Shown here: piece by piece, positions 43,973-53,229 of the stretch
How the letters are laid out: each line of letters starts with the position of its first letter
How positions within the stretch are numbered: the first letter of the stretch is position 1
Origin: JBBQDZ01 sp038237515
Lineage (GTDB): Bacteria; Actinomycetota; Thermoleophilia; Gaiellales; Gaiellaceae
Direction: 5' to 3'
Length of the DNA stretch: 64,000 nt
Assembly (NCBI GenBank): GCA_038237515.1
Contig: JBBRYP010000002.1
Span: 1 to 64,000 of the forward strand
Translations under genes and position numbers: made by a program
The notes under the pieces: model-generated
Database searches by the model: none
What the model was told of the DNA's origin: nothing
What the model saw: only the letters and a program-made list of their open reading frames with translations

Positions 43973-44000
43973 TCAAGGGTTCCTCGCCGAATGCCGACGT
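43973..44000 (+). promoter_or_regulatory. Sigma-28 (FliA/WhiG)-like promoter for the GGDEF gene
   Basis: TCAAGGGT (43973-43980) and GCCGACGT (43993-44000) resemble the TAAA-N15-GCCGATAA consensus, with 16 bases between TCAA and GCCGA. The distance to the ATG at 44016 is suitable for a short leader. It may place the cyclase under motility control; this is inference. Confidence 0.4.
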
Positions 44001-44015
44001 ATGCCCTAGAGCGGC

Positions 44016-45224
44016 ATGAGCATTTTCGGTCGAGCCGGTACTCGCCTAGCCTCCCTCGGGCTGGCGGGCGTTCTCGTTTTTCTGGCGGTCTTCGCGATTG
44101 CCAGCGCCCGCGTGACCAATCGCTCCGCGCATCGCGTGGAGCGCTCGAGCGTGCTCGGCGAGGCGTACGCCCAGGCCGAGAAGGCCGTCGTCTCGCAGGG
44201 CTACTGGGTGACGGAGTACATGCTCAAGCTCGGGCCTGGAGCGAGGTATCTGGACGCGCCGGCCTTCAGGGCGCACCATCGCCAGGCCGCCGAGGCTCTC
44301 TCAGGCGCGCTCGAGGTCGTCCGTCGGGACGGAGGAGCGGCCGACCGCGCGTTCGCAACGCGGCTGCTCGCGCTCCACCGTGTGTACATGCATTCGGCGC
44401 GCACGCTGTTCGCCGCCGTGGACGCAGGCGACGGCAAGGCCGCCGTAGGCGTCCAGATCCGCCGTGTCGACCCCGACTTCCTGCGGATCAAGCGGCTCGC
44501 GCAGGGCGCGAGCTCGACCCGCCGCCGGCAGGCGTTCCGGGACGTCCTCTCGCTCAGTCACGCACACGAGCTGATCTTCGCGGGCACGCTGCTCTTCTTC
44601 ACCTTCGGCCTCGTGCTCGTCGGGGTCTTCGCGTGGCTCCTGCGCACCTACCGGCGGCGGGTGGAGGAGGCGACGAGGGCGGAGCTCGCTCACTTCGAGC
44701 ACGCTGCCCTGACCGACCACTTGACCGGCCTCGGGAATCACCGCGCCTTCCACGAGAGCCTCGAGCGCGAGCTGCAGCGCCGCGCGCGCTCCGGCTCGCC
44801 GCTCAGCCTGATCATGCTCGACCTCGACGGCCTGAAGAAGGCGAACGACTCGCTGGGGCACCAGGCGGGCGACGAGCTGATCCAGGCTCTCGCGGGCTGC
44901 CTCTCCTCGAGCGTCCGCGGCGGCGACTCGCTGTACCGGATCGGCGGCGACGAGTTCGCGGTCATCCTGGCCGGTGAGGGCGTCGAAGGGGCCGAGGAGG
45001 TGCTCCGGCGGCTCGAGGCAGACTTCGCGGCCGGCTCGACCGATAGCCCCCGCAGCGTCACCGGAGGGGTCGCCGAGGCCAAGAACTGGCTCGACCGGGA
45101 CAGTCTCGTCCGCAGTGCTGACCTCGCGCTCGTGAGGGCCAAGCGAGCGCGGCCCGGCGACGGCCGCGAGGCGGCACCGAGGCCGCCGCTACGGGCTCTC
45201 GAAGCCGGCAGCGCCCGCGGCTGA
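44016..45224 (+). CDS. Membrane-bound diguanylate cyclase
   Basis: A 402-residue c-di-GMP synthase. Two membrane helices (about 12-31 and 187-209) bracket a roughly 155-residue helical external sensor. A GGDEF domain follows with the intact active site GGDEF at 310-314 and an inhibitory I-site RGGD at 301-304. It faces the polysaccharide locus convergently and may tune its output through c-di-GMP. Confidence 0.92.
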   Translation: MSIFGRAGTRLASLGLAGVLVFLAVFAIASARVTNRSAHRVERSSVLGEAYAQAEKAVVSQGYWVTEYMLKLGPGARYLDAPAFRAHHRQAAEALSGALEVVRRDGGAADRAFATRLLALHRVYMHSARTLFAAVDAGDGKAAVGVQIRRVDPDFLRIKRLAQGASSTRRRQAFRDVLSLSHAHELIFAGTLLFFTFGLVLVGVFAWLLRTYRRRVEEATRAELAHFEHAALTDHLTGLGNHRAFHESLERELQRRARSGSPLSLIMLDLDGLKKANDSLGHQAGDELIQALAGCLSSSVRGGDSLYRIGGDEFAVILAGEGVEGAEEVLRRLEADFAAGSTDSPRSVTGGVAEAKNWLDRDSLVRSADLALVRAKRARPGDGREAAPRPPLRALEAGSARG

Positions 45225-45229
45225 GCGGG

Positions 45230-46474
45230 TCAGGCGGCGAGCTCGAGCGTCACGGGCACGGTCGCGCGACTGGCTGAGTCGGCGAGCACGAAAGCGCGGA
45301 GACGGTCGATGAAGACCTCTTCCGAGTAGCCGGCCGCATGGGCGCGAAGGACGCTCGCGCTCCACCTGCGGGCGACGAGCGAGCGCAGCGCGCGGGCGAT
45401 CTCGGCGGGGACAGGGCGGTCGAAGTAGAGGCCGGTCGTCCCCTCGACGAGGGTGTCGAGGAAGCCGCCCCAGCGAAGGACGGCGACGGGCTTCGCGAAG
45501 GCGGCAGCCTCGATCGGGGTCAGTCCGAAGTCTTCGTTGGAGGCCGCGACGACCCCGGTGCAGCTCGAGTAGAGCCACCGGAGCACGGCGTCGTCGACCG
45601 AGCCGAGCAGCCGGACGTTGCGGCCGGCGAGCTGCCGGAGTCGCGTCTCCTCGGGACCGCTGCCGACGACGACGAGCCGCTGCCCGGGGAGCGCGGAGAA
45701 GGCGGCGACGACGGCATCGACGTTCTTGTAGGAGAGGAGGCGGGAGACACAGAGGATGAAGCCCGGCTCGAGGCCCTCGACCGGCCTGGCTGCGCCGGCC
45801 GGCGTCAACGCGTGCGGCGGAGGCAGCACGTGGGGATCGAGGCCGTAGGCGTCGCGGATGCGGTCGCGCACGGCGCTCGACACGGTGAGGTAGGTGTCGG
45901 CGCTCGCGGCGGCTCGCCGGTCGGCGCGCACGAGGTAGGGCCGGAGCGCACCGGCGGCCGCGCGCGCCGGGCCGCGTGACCCGCGCAGGTAACGGTCGCA
46001 CTGGTAGAGCCAGCGCGCGGGCGAGTGGCAGTACACGATCTTCCGTCCAAGGGCGTGGACGCCGTGGGCCCAGCCGCTCGAGCTGCAGACGACCACGTCG
46101 GCGTCGAGCTCGAGCCTCGAGAACGCGCGTGCGAGGAGGGGGAGCGCGAGCCGGTGCCGGCGGCGCAGGACGCCGACGCGGTCGAGCGGCAGCGGGCGGA
46201 CGTCGAGTCTGTCGAACTCGGGGAAGGTCCGGACGGGGTCGTAGAGCGAGGTGTAGAGAGGTGCGCGCGGGAACGCCTTCATCATCGCCAGGACGACCCG
46301 TTCCGCGCCGCCGCGCTGGGTCAGGTAGTCGTGGACGAGCGCGACCGTCGGCTCTGGTCGAGCCCGGCGCTCCGCGAGGCTGAGGGGCGGGAGAAGATCC
46401 TGCACATGGTTGGTATCGGCCCCCTGTGAGCGGCCTTGAGGACTGATCCGGAGGAGCCGGATGCAGCCTGTCAT
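45230..46474 (-). CDS. Glycosyltransferase family 4
   Basis: A 414-residue GT-B enzyme. The N-terminal domain begins VALVHDYLTQRGGAERVV, the acceptor region has VYCHSPARWLYQCDRY, and the donor site is in GFILCVSRLLSYKNVDAVV and SNEDFGLTPIEAAAF. An ATG at 46474 gives a 50-residue extension before the fold; a GTG at 46405 is also possible. Confidence 0.88.
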   Translation of the reverse strand: MTGCIRLLRISPQGRSQGADTNHVQDLLPPLSLAERRARPEPTVALVHDYLTQRGGAERVVLAMMKAFPRAPLYTSLYDPVRTFPEFDRLDVRPLPLDRVGVLRRRHRLALPLLARAFSRLELDADVVVCSSSGWAHGVHALGRKIVYCHSPARWLYQCDRYLRGSRGPARAAAGALRPYLVRADRRAAASADTYLTVSSAVRDRIRDAYGLDPHVLPPPHALTPAGAARPVEGLEPGFILCVSRLLSYKNVDAVVAAFSALPGQRLVVVGSGPEETRLRQLAGRNVRLLGSVDDAVLRWLYSSCTGVVAASNEDFGLTPIEAAAFAKPVAVLRWGGFLDTLVEGTTGLYFDRPVPAEIARALRSLVARRWSASVLRAHAAGYSEEVFIDRLRAFVLADSASRATVPVTLELAA

Positions 46475-46515
46475 CCGCAGCCGCCGGCGTTCCGGATCGG
46501 CAGTCGAGCAGCGGT

Positions 46516-48774
46516 TCAGGCGGCGAGAACCTGCCGGTAGCACGCGGTTACCCGGTCGGCGACTGCCCGTGGCGCGAAATCGCGTGCCCGCACCCGCCCG
46601 GCGTCGCTCAGCCGGCTCCGCAGGCCGGGGTCTTGGGACAGACGCCGCAGCCGCTCCGCAAGGGCATCGACGTCCCCGGCCGGATAGAGGAGTCCGGTGA
46701 CCCCGTCGTCGATCAGCTCGGCCGGTCCGCCCGCGTCCGCCGCGACGACGGGGACGCCCGCGGCGAGCCCCTCCACCACCGCCTGGCCGAACGGCTCCGT
46801 CAGGACCGAGGCGTGGACGAGGACGTCGAGCCGCGCGAGCTCCGCCGCGACGTCCTCGCGGAAACCCGTGAACTCAACGCGTTCCTCGAGAGCCAGGTTC
46901 GCGGCCAGTCGGTGCAGCTCGGCCTCGTAGGCAGCCTCGCCGAAGAGCGGCGCGCCCACGACGACCGCGCGTTCGGCGCCGGCCGGGAACGCGCGCGCGA
47001 AGGCCCGCAGGAAGACGTGCTGGCCTTTCCAGGGCGCGATCCGTCCCACCATCCCCAGCCGCGTGATGCCGGCGTCGCTGCCGGCGCGATCGAAACCCGC
47101 GCCCACCGCGGTCGGGCTCGGGATCACGAAGCTGAGGCGGGGCGGCCGGTCGAGCTCCGCGAGCGTGCTCCGCGAGTTCGCGATCACGGCGTCCGGGAAG
47201 GCGCCGATCACCGCCTGCACGAGCCGCACTGCCGGCCGGGGAAGATGGTCGGAGGAGATCCGGTCGCGGAGGTGCCAGACGGCCGGCACCCCGGCAGCGC
47301 GCGCGGCGAGGACGCCGTAGAGGCCGGCCTTGAGGGAGTTCGTGTGCACGAGGTCCGGCTTCAGGCGGCGCAGGCGAGCCGCGAGCCGGGCGACGTAGAG
47401 GGCGGAGTGGAAGGTGCCGGCCGCGGGCAGCCGCCCCGGGCGGACGCGGTCGCGCCGCAGGTCTCGAGCCGACTCGGCGAGCGGGAGGACTTCGATCGAG
47501 ACACCGGCGCGGGAGAGGCGGTCGGCGAGCGGTCCTTCCTCCGCGAGGATCACGTGCGGCTCGACGTCCTCGAGTGCCGGGAGGAGCCTCAGCAGGGCGA
47601 GCTCCGCACCGGAGAGGCGTGCGCAGTGGTCGAGGTAGACGACGCGCAGCTTCCGTGCACCGGGAGCGACCGCACGCGCGTAGACGGCCTTCGTCTTCGC
47701 CGCCGCCTCGGTCCAGGAGTAGCGCTCGGCGTGGCTCCGGCAGCGCGCCGGCGAGGGAACCTCACCGGCCAGGGCTCGCTCGATCCGGGACGCGAGCGCG
47801 GCCCCGTCGCCGGGAGGGACGACCAGGCTCGGGTCGAGCGGCCCCAGCACCTCGGGAAGGCCGCTCACGGCTGTCGCGACGACGGGGGTGGCGCAGGCGA
47901 GCGACTCGAGGACGGTCAGGCCGAAGCCCTCCAGCTCGTGGGTGGGTACGACGCAGAGGTCCGCGGCCGCGTACAGGGTGGGTAGGTCAGCCTCGTCGAC
48001 CCTGCCGAGGAAGCGGATGCGCCCTGCGAGGCCAAGGCGGGAGGCCTGCGCTTCGAGCGCCTCGCGCGACGGGCCTGCGCCCGCGAGGAGGAGCAGCGCC
48101 GTTGGGTCGTGCGCGGCGATCGTCGCCCACGCGCCGACGAGCGTGTCGAGGCCCATCCGCGGCACGAGCCTGCGGACCGCCAGCGCGATCGCTCCGTCCT
48201 TCGGGAGCCGGAGGGCGGCGCGTGCGCACCTTCGTGAGCGAGGCGAGAAGCGCTCGAGGTCGACCCCGGGCGCCACGACATTCACCCGCCACGGCTCGAC
48301 GCCGTAGCGCTCGACGAGGATGCGGCCGAAGGCCCGCGAGAGCACCACGAGCTCTTCGGCGCGGCGATAGACGGTGCGCTCCACCCGCCGCTTCGCGGCG
48401 ATCGCGAAGCGAGACCCGCGGCCGGAAGCCCGGCTCTCGTCGGCCCACGGGCCGTGGAAGTGGACGACGAGCGGCAGGCGCCGTAGCGGCCCGAGCACGG
48501 GGAGGAGTGCGTAGAGCGCGAAGTGCGCGTCGACGACCTCCGCGCCCGCCGCGCCGCGACGGGCGGCGAGGGTATAGCCGACCAGCCGGCGGGCGAGCGA
48601 TGCCGGCGCGCATGCTTCGACGCCCGCGGGCGCTTCTGCCGCCGGCCCGACGACGATCGCGCGCGGGGACGAGCCGCCCTGCGCCAGGCTCGCAGCGAGG
48701 TCGCGGAAATGGCGGTTCAGACCACCGGGCTGGTCGGGGAACCACCCCATCCCGAGCAGCAGCGGGCGCGTCAC
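46516..48774 (-). CDS. Fused tandem glycosyltransferase (GT4-GT4)
   Basis: A 752-residue single frame with two complete GT-B domains. Domain 1 (about 1-375) runs from LLGMGWFPDQPGGLNRHF to ELEGFGLTVLESLACATPVV. Domain 2 (about 378-752) runs from LRVVYLDHCARLSGAELALL through MVGRIAPWKGQHVFLRAF to TEPFGQAVVEGLAAGVPVV. No stop or canonical start separates them. The GTG start overlaps the upstream polymerase stop as GTGA. It probably adds two sugars in succession. Confidence 0.85.
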   Translation of the reverse strand: MTRPLLLGMGWFPDQPGGLNRHFRDLAASLAQGGSSPRAIVVGPAAEAPAGVEACAPASLARRLVGYTLAARRGAAGAEVVDAHFALYALLPVLGPLRRLPLVVHFHGPWADESRASGRGSRFAIAAKRRVERTVYRRAEELVVLSRAFGRILVERYGVEPWRVNVVAPGVDLERFSPRSRRCARAALRLPKDGAIALAVRRLVPRMGLDTLVGAWATIAAHDPTALLLLAGAGPSREALEAQASRLGLAGRIRFLGRVDEADLPTLYAAADLCVVPTHELEGFGLTVLESLACATPVVATAVSGLPEVLGPLDPSLVVPPGDGAALASRIERALAGEVPSPARCRSHAERYSWTEAAAKTKAVYARAVAPGARKLRVVYLDHCARLSGAELALLRLLPALEDVEPHVILAEEGPLADRLSRAGVSIEVLPLAESARDLRRDRVRPGRLPAAGTFHSALYVARLAARLRRLKPDLVHTNSLKAGLYGVLAARAAGVPAVWHLRDRISSDHLPRPAVRLVQAVIGAFPDAVIANSRSTLAELDRPPRLSFVIPSPTAVGAGFDRAGSDAGITRLGMVGRIAPWKGQHVFLRAFARAFPAGAERAVVVGAPLFGEAAYEAELHRLAANLALEERVEFTGFREDVAAELARLDVLVHASVLTEPFGQAVVEGLAAGVPVVAADAGGPAELIDDGVTGLLYPAGDVDALAERLRRLSQDPGLRSRLSDAGRVRARDFAPRAVADRVTACYRQVLAA

Positions 48775-50198
48775 GTGCGCGTCTCCGAGGGCGGCGGGCG
48801 GTCCAGCCAGCCGAGGACGAGCCACGGCAGGAAAGCGACCGCGTACTGGCCTCCGTTCAGCCACTGGAAGAGCGTCACGGCGAGGATGCCGAGAGCGACG
48901 AGCGAAAGACGATCGCGCCGGTGCACCGCGCGGCTGTAGGCGCGGCGGAAGCCGAGGACCAGCACGGCGAGGTAGGCGAGTAGGCCCGGGAGACCGAGGG
49001 CGACCGCGACGTTCGACGGGTCTGCCTCGGTGCCGCCGTCGACGCCGCCGAACCTGCGGCCGGCGATGCTGACGGCGCCTACCCCGATGCCGAGGGGCTG
49101 CGTGAAGCCGGTCTCGAGGCCGCGAGCGACGAGCGAGAGATGGACGCCGACCGTCGAGGACGCTGGGTCGAACGGGTTTGCGAGCCCCGACAGCTGGTGC
49201 GTCGCGAGCTGAGCGCCGGCATCGCTGCTCCGGCGCGACGGCTCGAGTCGGGCGGCGGCGAGGCTGACGAGGCCGAGCAGAAGGACGCAGCCCGCGGCGC
49301 TGACCGGTAAGGGTAGTCGCCGCCGTGCCCCCAGCATCAGCCCGAGGGCGAAGACGAGCACGGCGAGCACGCCACGCGACGACTGGTAGAAGACCGCGAC
49401 GCCGAGCAGGGTCACGGCAGCCGCGAGCGGGATCAGACGGCTTCTGCGCAGCCCGAGGCCGACCCACGCGACGATCGCGATCGCGCAGAAGTACCCGTAT
49501 TCCGAGGCCGCCGAGAAGCTCGCGAAGGGCCGGATGGTGTCGCCGACGTGGAGCGCCGCGTAGCCGGAACGGGCAACCCAAGCGGTGTCCCAGGACGGGA
49601 AGCCGACGAACGTCTGCGCGAGCCCGTACGCGGCGCCGAGGATCCCGAGGCCGGCCGCGAGCCTGACGACTCCGACGAGCGTCGGGTCGTCGCAGAGTCC
49701 CCTCCCGACCCAGAAGGCGAGCATGGGCACGAGGACGAAGAGGAGACCCGCGAGGCCCGCTGCAAGGCTCCCCTGGAGTGGGTTCAGCGCCCCCAGCGTC
49801 AAGAGGACGCTGAGGACGAGGACGGCGTTTGCGAGGGCGCTCCGGCGGCGGAAGGCCTGGGGAGCGGCAGCGCCGCAGAGGACGATCAGCGCGAGCGGTG
49901 CCACGAGGAGCAGCGGGTCGGCATGGGTCGTGTCGGTCAGGCCGGAGGCGATCCGCCGCAGCGACCCCAGCGCCGCGAGCCAGACGAGCAGCGCGAACAG
50001 CAGGTTCCTCGGCGCCAGTGCGCCGAAGCCGACCACGAGCAACCCGACGACGCCCGCGAGGGCCAGGCGGATCCCGCCGGGGCTCGTGAGCAGCGAGCCG
50101 CCGGCGACCGAAGCCGCCGCGCAGGCGAGCGCAACCCCCAGCATGCCGGCGGACGGCCGGGGCAGCTCGAACGCCGCGACCTGGAGCCGCACGCTCAA
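48771..50198 (-). CDS. O-antigen ligase/polymerase-like membrane protein
   Basis: A 475-residue polytopic protein. Its large loop (RLEPSRRSSDAGAQLATHQLSGLANPFD) and the nearby GIGVGAVSIAGRRFGG are Wzy_C-like. It is the second polymerase/ligase candidate in the locus. The TTG at 50198 overlaps the preceding stop (TTGA); a GTG at 50192 is an alternative. Confidence 0.82.
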   Translation of the reverse strand: MSVRLQVAAFELPRPSAGMLGVALACAAASVAGGSLLTSPGGIRLALAGVVGLLVVGFGALAPRNLLFALLVWLAALGSLRRIASGLTDTTHADPLLLVAPLALIVLCGAAAPQAFRRRSALANAVLVLSVLLTLGALNPLQGSLAAGLAGLLFVLVPMLAFWVGRGLCDDPTLVGVVRLAAGLGILGAAYGLAQTFVGFPSWDTAWVARSGYAALHVGDTIRPFASFSAASEYGYFCAIAIVAWVGLGLRRSRLIPLAAAVTLLGVAVFYQSSRGVLAVLVFALGLMLGARRRLPLPVSAAGCVLLLGLVSLAAARLEPSRRSSDAGAQLATHQLSGLANPFDPASSTVGVHLSLVARGLETGFTQPLGIGVGAVSIAGRRFGGVDGGTEADPSNVAVALGLPGLLAYLAVLVLGFRRAYSRAVHRRDRLSLVALGILAVTLFQWLNGGQYAVAFLPWLVLGWLDRPPPSETRT

Positions 50199-52282
50199 GC
50201 TGCCTTCCCGGCAGAGAGGGCCGGTAGTGCTTGGTAGATCTCGTCGACCGAGGCGACGGAGCGTTCCCACGTGTAGGCGCGGGCCCGGCTCCGGCCGGCC
50301 TTGCCGAGGCGATCCCGGAGCGCCGGGTCGGCGGCGAGGACGGCGAGCGCGGACGCCACTGCCCGGGGGTGACGCTCGACAAGGATCCCGGCCTCGTCCT
50401 CGCCGACGAGCTCGACGACGCCGCTCACGCGCGTCGCGACGATCGGCAGGCCCGCCGCCGCCGCCTCGTAGGCGACGAGCGGTGCACACTCGTAGAGGGT
50501 CGGGAGGACGAGGACGTCCGCGGCACGGTAGAAGCGCTCGGCATCGGCCCGCGGCCCGAAGAAGCGGACATTGTCTCCGCTGCCAAAGCTCCGCGCGAGC
50601 GCCTCGAAGCGCTCGCGATCTCCGCGGCCCACCACCCACAGACGGAGCGGACGCGCCGTCGCGCGGCGCGCCAGGGCGAGGCCCTCGATCGCGATCGCAA
50701 GGCCCTTGCGGTCCCAGTCGCCGCCGACGAAGAGCGCAACGAGAGCTTCGGCCTCTGCGCCGTAAGCTCTGCGCACGTCACTCCCCTCCGCTGCATCTGG
50801 CCTGAACCGGCCCCCGTCGACGCCGTTCGGCGTGACGAGGACCGGGATGCCCGGGTAGCCCGACTCGACCTCCGCGGCGACGCCGGGGGAGACGGCGGCG
50901 AGCGCTCCGACCCGTCCGCTGCGGTAGCACCAGCGCTCGGCTGCGAGAGCCAGAAGACGGGCTATCGTCGTGTTCAGGCGGCGGAGGGCGGGAGCCTCTC
51001 GCGGCGCGAGGGTGCCGCCGGCGGCGCGAAAGCCGGCATGGCAGAAGTGGATCGACGCGACGTCGACGCGATTCGGGACGATCGCTCCGCAGGTGTGGAC
51101 GAGATCCGTCCGCCGGTGTGTCAGCCGCAGGCCGCCGAGCACGAAGAAGGACACGAACTTGAGCGTGAACGGACGCCGGGGCACACGGACGCGGCGCCAC
51201 TCCACGAGCGGGCGCAGCTCGGGGTCGAGGCCTCGGGAGACGACGACGACGCGGTACTCGCAGTGCAGCCGCCTCACGAGCTCCGCGAACGCCCGCTCCA
51301 TGCCTCCTGCGTCGTGTACCTCGTGGGCGACGAGCGCGAGCGAGGGGCGCTGCGTTGCGGCAGCGATAGGCGTCATCGCGAGCTTTCGCCCGGCTGCGGC
51401 TCGAGCGAGCGCCTGGGCCTGGCCGGTCAGGGACGGCAGGACGCGCCGAAGGACGTCCGGCTCGCCGCGCACGAGGGCGATCGCGGCCCGGCCGATCCCG
51501 GGCGTCCCTCCGTCTCCCAGGAGAATCCCGTACGCGGCGCGCCGCGGGAGGAGTGTCGGCCGGCAGGCGAGGATGCAGGTGACGAGGTTGTGCGCCGCGT
51601 CCCGCGTCGCGGCCGGACTCGGCCGCGACCGTCGGTCGTTGTCGAAGCGCGGGCCGGGACGGTGGTCGACGAGGATCGCGGGGTCGTAGACGAGGCGCCA
51701 GCCGCCTCGTCTTGCCCAGAGGCAGATCGCGACCTCGTTGTGTGCCTGAGCACCGGCCCCGCGTAGGCCGTGAGGGAAGGCGAGTGCAGCTCGCCGGAAG
51801 GCCATTGAGCAACCCTTCAGGACGTCCACGTCGCGAGCCGGGCCGCAGCCGAGGTGGTGGTTTCCGATGAGCTTGCCGAATCGGCCGACCGTTCCCACTT
51901 TCTCGGTCAGGGGCAGGTCCTGCCCTGCGATCACGTCGCGCCCCCCGACGCCTCCGACCTGCGGGTCCTGGAAATGCGCGAGCACCCTGGACGTCCAGTC
52001 GTTGCTCGGCTCCGCGTCGTCGTCCAGGAAGGCGATCACCTCGCCGGTCGCGGCGCGGCAGCCTGCGGCGAGGGCAGCGAGCTGCCCCGGCTCGTCCACC
52101 TGGATCTCTCGGACGCCCCGGCCCGAGCAGATCGAGTGTGCTTGTGCGTCGTATTGCCGCGTGACGACGATCACTTCCGAAGGCGGGGGCGACTGCGTCG
52201 CGAGAGCGTTGAGGCACATCGCGAGCTGCCGGGGCCGGCGGTAGGTCGGCACCACGATCGAGATGTGAAGCCCCTCGCTCAA
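50195..52282 (-). CDS. Fused glycosyltransferase (GT2-GT4)
   Basis: A 695-residue frame. The N-terminal GT-A domain (about 1-320) has ISIVVPTYRRPRQLAMCLNAL, VIAFLDDDAEPSNDW and KGCSMAFRR. The C-terminal GT-B domain has LALVAHEVHDAGGMERAF, FVGGDWDRKGLAIAIEGLALA and PTLYECAPLVAYEAAAAG. The TTG start overlaps the upstream stop (TTGA). An internal ATG at the junction (MTPIAAATQRPSLAL) could give a separate GT4, but no stop intervenes. Confidence 0.82.
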   Translation of the reverse strand: MSEGLHISIVVPTYRRPRQLAMCLNALATQSPPPSEVIVVTRQYDAQAHSICSGRGVREIQVDEPGQLAALAAGCRAATGEVIAFLDDDAEPSNDWTSRVLAHFQDPQVGGVGGRDVIAGQDLPLTEKVGTVGRFGKLIGNHHLGCGPARDVDVLKGCSMAFRRAALAFPHGLRGAGAQAHNEVAICLWARRGGWRLVYDPAILVDHRPGPRFDNDRRSRPSPAATRDAAHNLVTCILACRPTLLPRRAAYGILLGDGGTPGIGRAAIALVRGEPDVLRRVLPSLTGQAQALARAAAGRKLAMTPIAAATQRPSLALVAHEVHDAGGMERAFAELVRRLHCEYRVVVVSRGLDPELRPLVEWRRVRVPRRPFTLKFVSFFVLGGLRLTHRRTDLVHTCGAIVPNRVDVASIHFCHAGFRAAGGTLAPREAPALRRLNTTIARLLALAAERWCYRSGRVGALAAVSPGVAAEVESGYPGIPVLVTPNGVDGGRFRPDAAEGSDVRRAYGAEAEALVALFVGGDWDRKGLAIAIEGLALARRATARPLRLWVVGRGDRERFEALARSFGSGDNVRFFGPRADAERFYRAADVLVLPTLYECAPLVAYEAAAAGLPIVATRVSGVVELVGEDEAGILVERHPRAVASALAVLAADPALRDRLGKAGRSRARAYTWERSVASVDEIYQALPALSAGKAA

Positions 52283-53229
52283 GCTCCCGCTCCCTGGAGC
52301 CGAAGCGCGATTCCTCGCAGTCCCAGGAGGGCGAGGCGCGGAAGCGCGATCGCGAACGTCGCGAGCGCGGTGCGCGAGCGCAGGCGGCGCACGCTGCGGT
52401 TGACGATCGCATCGACGAGCAGCGCCTGGGCGAGGCGCGCCCTCCAGTAGCGACGCCGGCGCCGGCACACCCGTCGGGCCTGCGGGCTCAGGTCGAGCTC
52501 CCCAGGCAGCGCTCCGAGCAGCTCGAGCCACGTGACGATCCCTGCGCTGCGTCGTGCGAAATCGTGTCGCGGCGCCCGGCGCAAGGCGTTGGTGATCGAG
52601 ACCGGGTGTACGAGGTAGAAGCCCTTCGGCTCGTCGAGAACGCGGAGCTCGACCCCGGCCGCCAGGAGCTTCGCGAAGAAGTGGAAGTCCTCGAGGCCGT
52701 CGAAGCGAGGGTTGTAGCCGCCGACCCGCTCGACGTCCGCTCGATGGATTAGAGCCTTGAAGAGAGGCGCCGTTGCAAGGAATCGCGCCATGTTCGAGCG
52801 ATCGAGGCGCCGGCATGCAGCAGGCAGGTTCTCCAGAAGAGTCCGCGGTGTCTCGGGCTTCCTCGCGCAACTGTCGACGACGATGCTGTCGTAGATCACC
52901 GCGGTGCCCGGCGCGGCCCTTTCGGCCAGCCGTGACACGAGCTCCGGAGGCCACCAGTCGTCGTCGTCCAGGAACGCGACGAACTCCCCGGTCGATCGGG
53001 CGATACCGGTGTTCCGGGCGGCGGAGACGCCGAGCGGCCGGTCGTGACGGACGACCTGCAGCCCCTCGAACCGCGGCGCCAGCAGCCCGGCGACGGGGAC
53101 TATGGAGCCATCGTCTACGACCACCACCTCGACGTGCGGGCAGGTCTGGGCGAGCGCGGTTTCGACCGCGCGGACGACGAGCTCGGGGCGGTCGTGGCTC
53201 GTCACGACGACGGAGACGCCGGCGGCCAT
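52279..53229 (-). CDS. Glycosyltransferase family 2
   Basis: A 316-residue GT-A enzyme. VSVVVTSHDRPELVVRAVETALAQT is the nucleotide-binding strand. The metal site is FLDDDDWW, and GLEDFHFFAKLLAAG is the later acceptor motif. The ATG at 53229 shares its base with the flippase stop (TGATG). A C-terminal basic, helical tail may contact the membrane. Confidence 0.9.
   Translation of the reverse strand: MAAGVSVVVTSHDRPELVVRAVETALAQTCPHVEVVVVDDGSIVPVAGLLAPRFEGLQVVRHDRPLGVSAARNTGIARSTGEFVAFLDDDDWWPPELVSRLAERAAPGTAVIYDSIVVDSCARKPETPRTLLENLPAACRRLDRSNMARFLATAPLFKALIHRADVERVGGYNPRFDGLEDFHFFAKLLAAGVELRVLDEPKGFYLVHPVSITNALRRAPRHDFARRSAGIVTWLELLGALPGELDLSPQARRVCRRRRRYWRARLAQALLVDAIVNRSVRRLRSRTALATFAIALPRLALLGLRGIALRLQGAGA

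Noticed and set aside
46516..50382. 1288-codon frame as one giant glycosyltransferase
   Set aside because: The first 535 codons lie over the polymerase gene in another frame and have no domain. The true start is the GTG at 48774.
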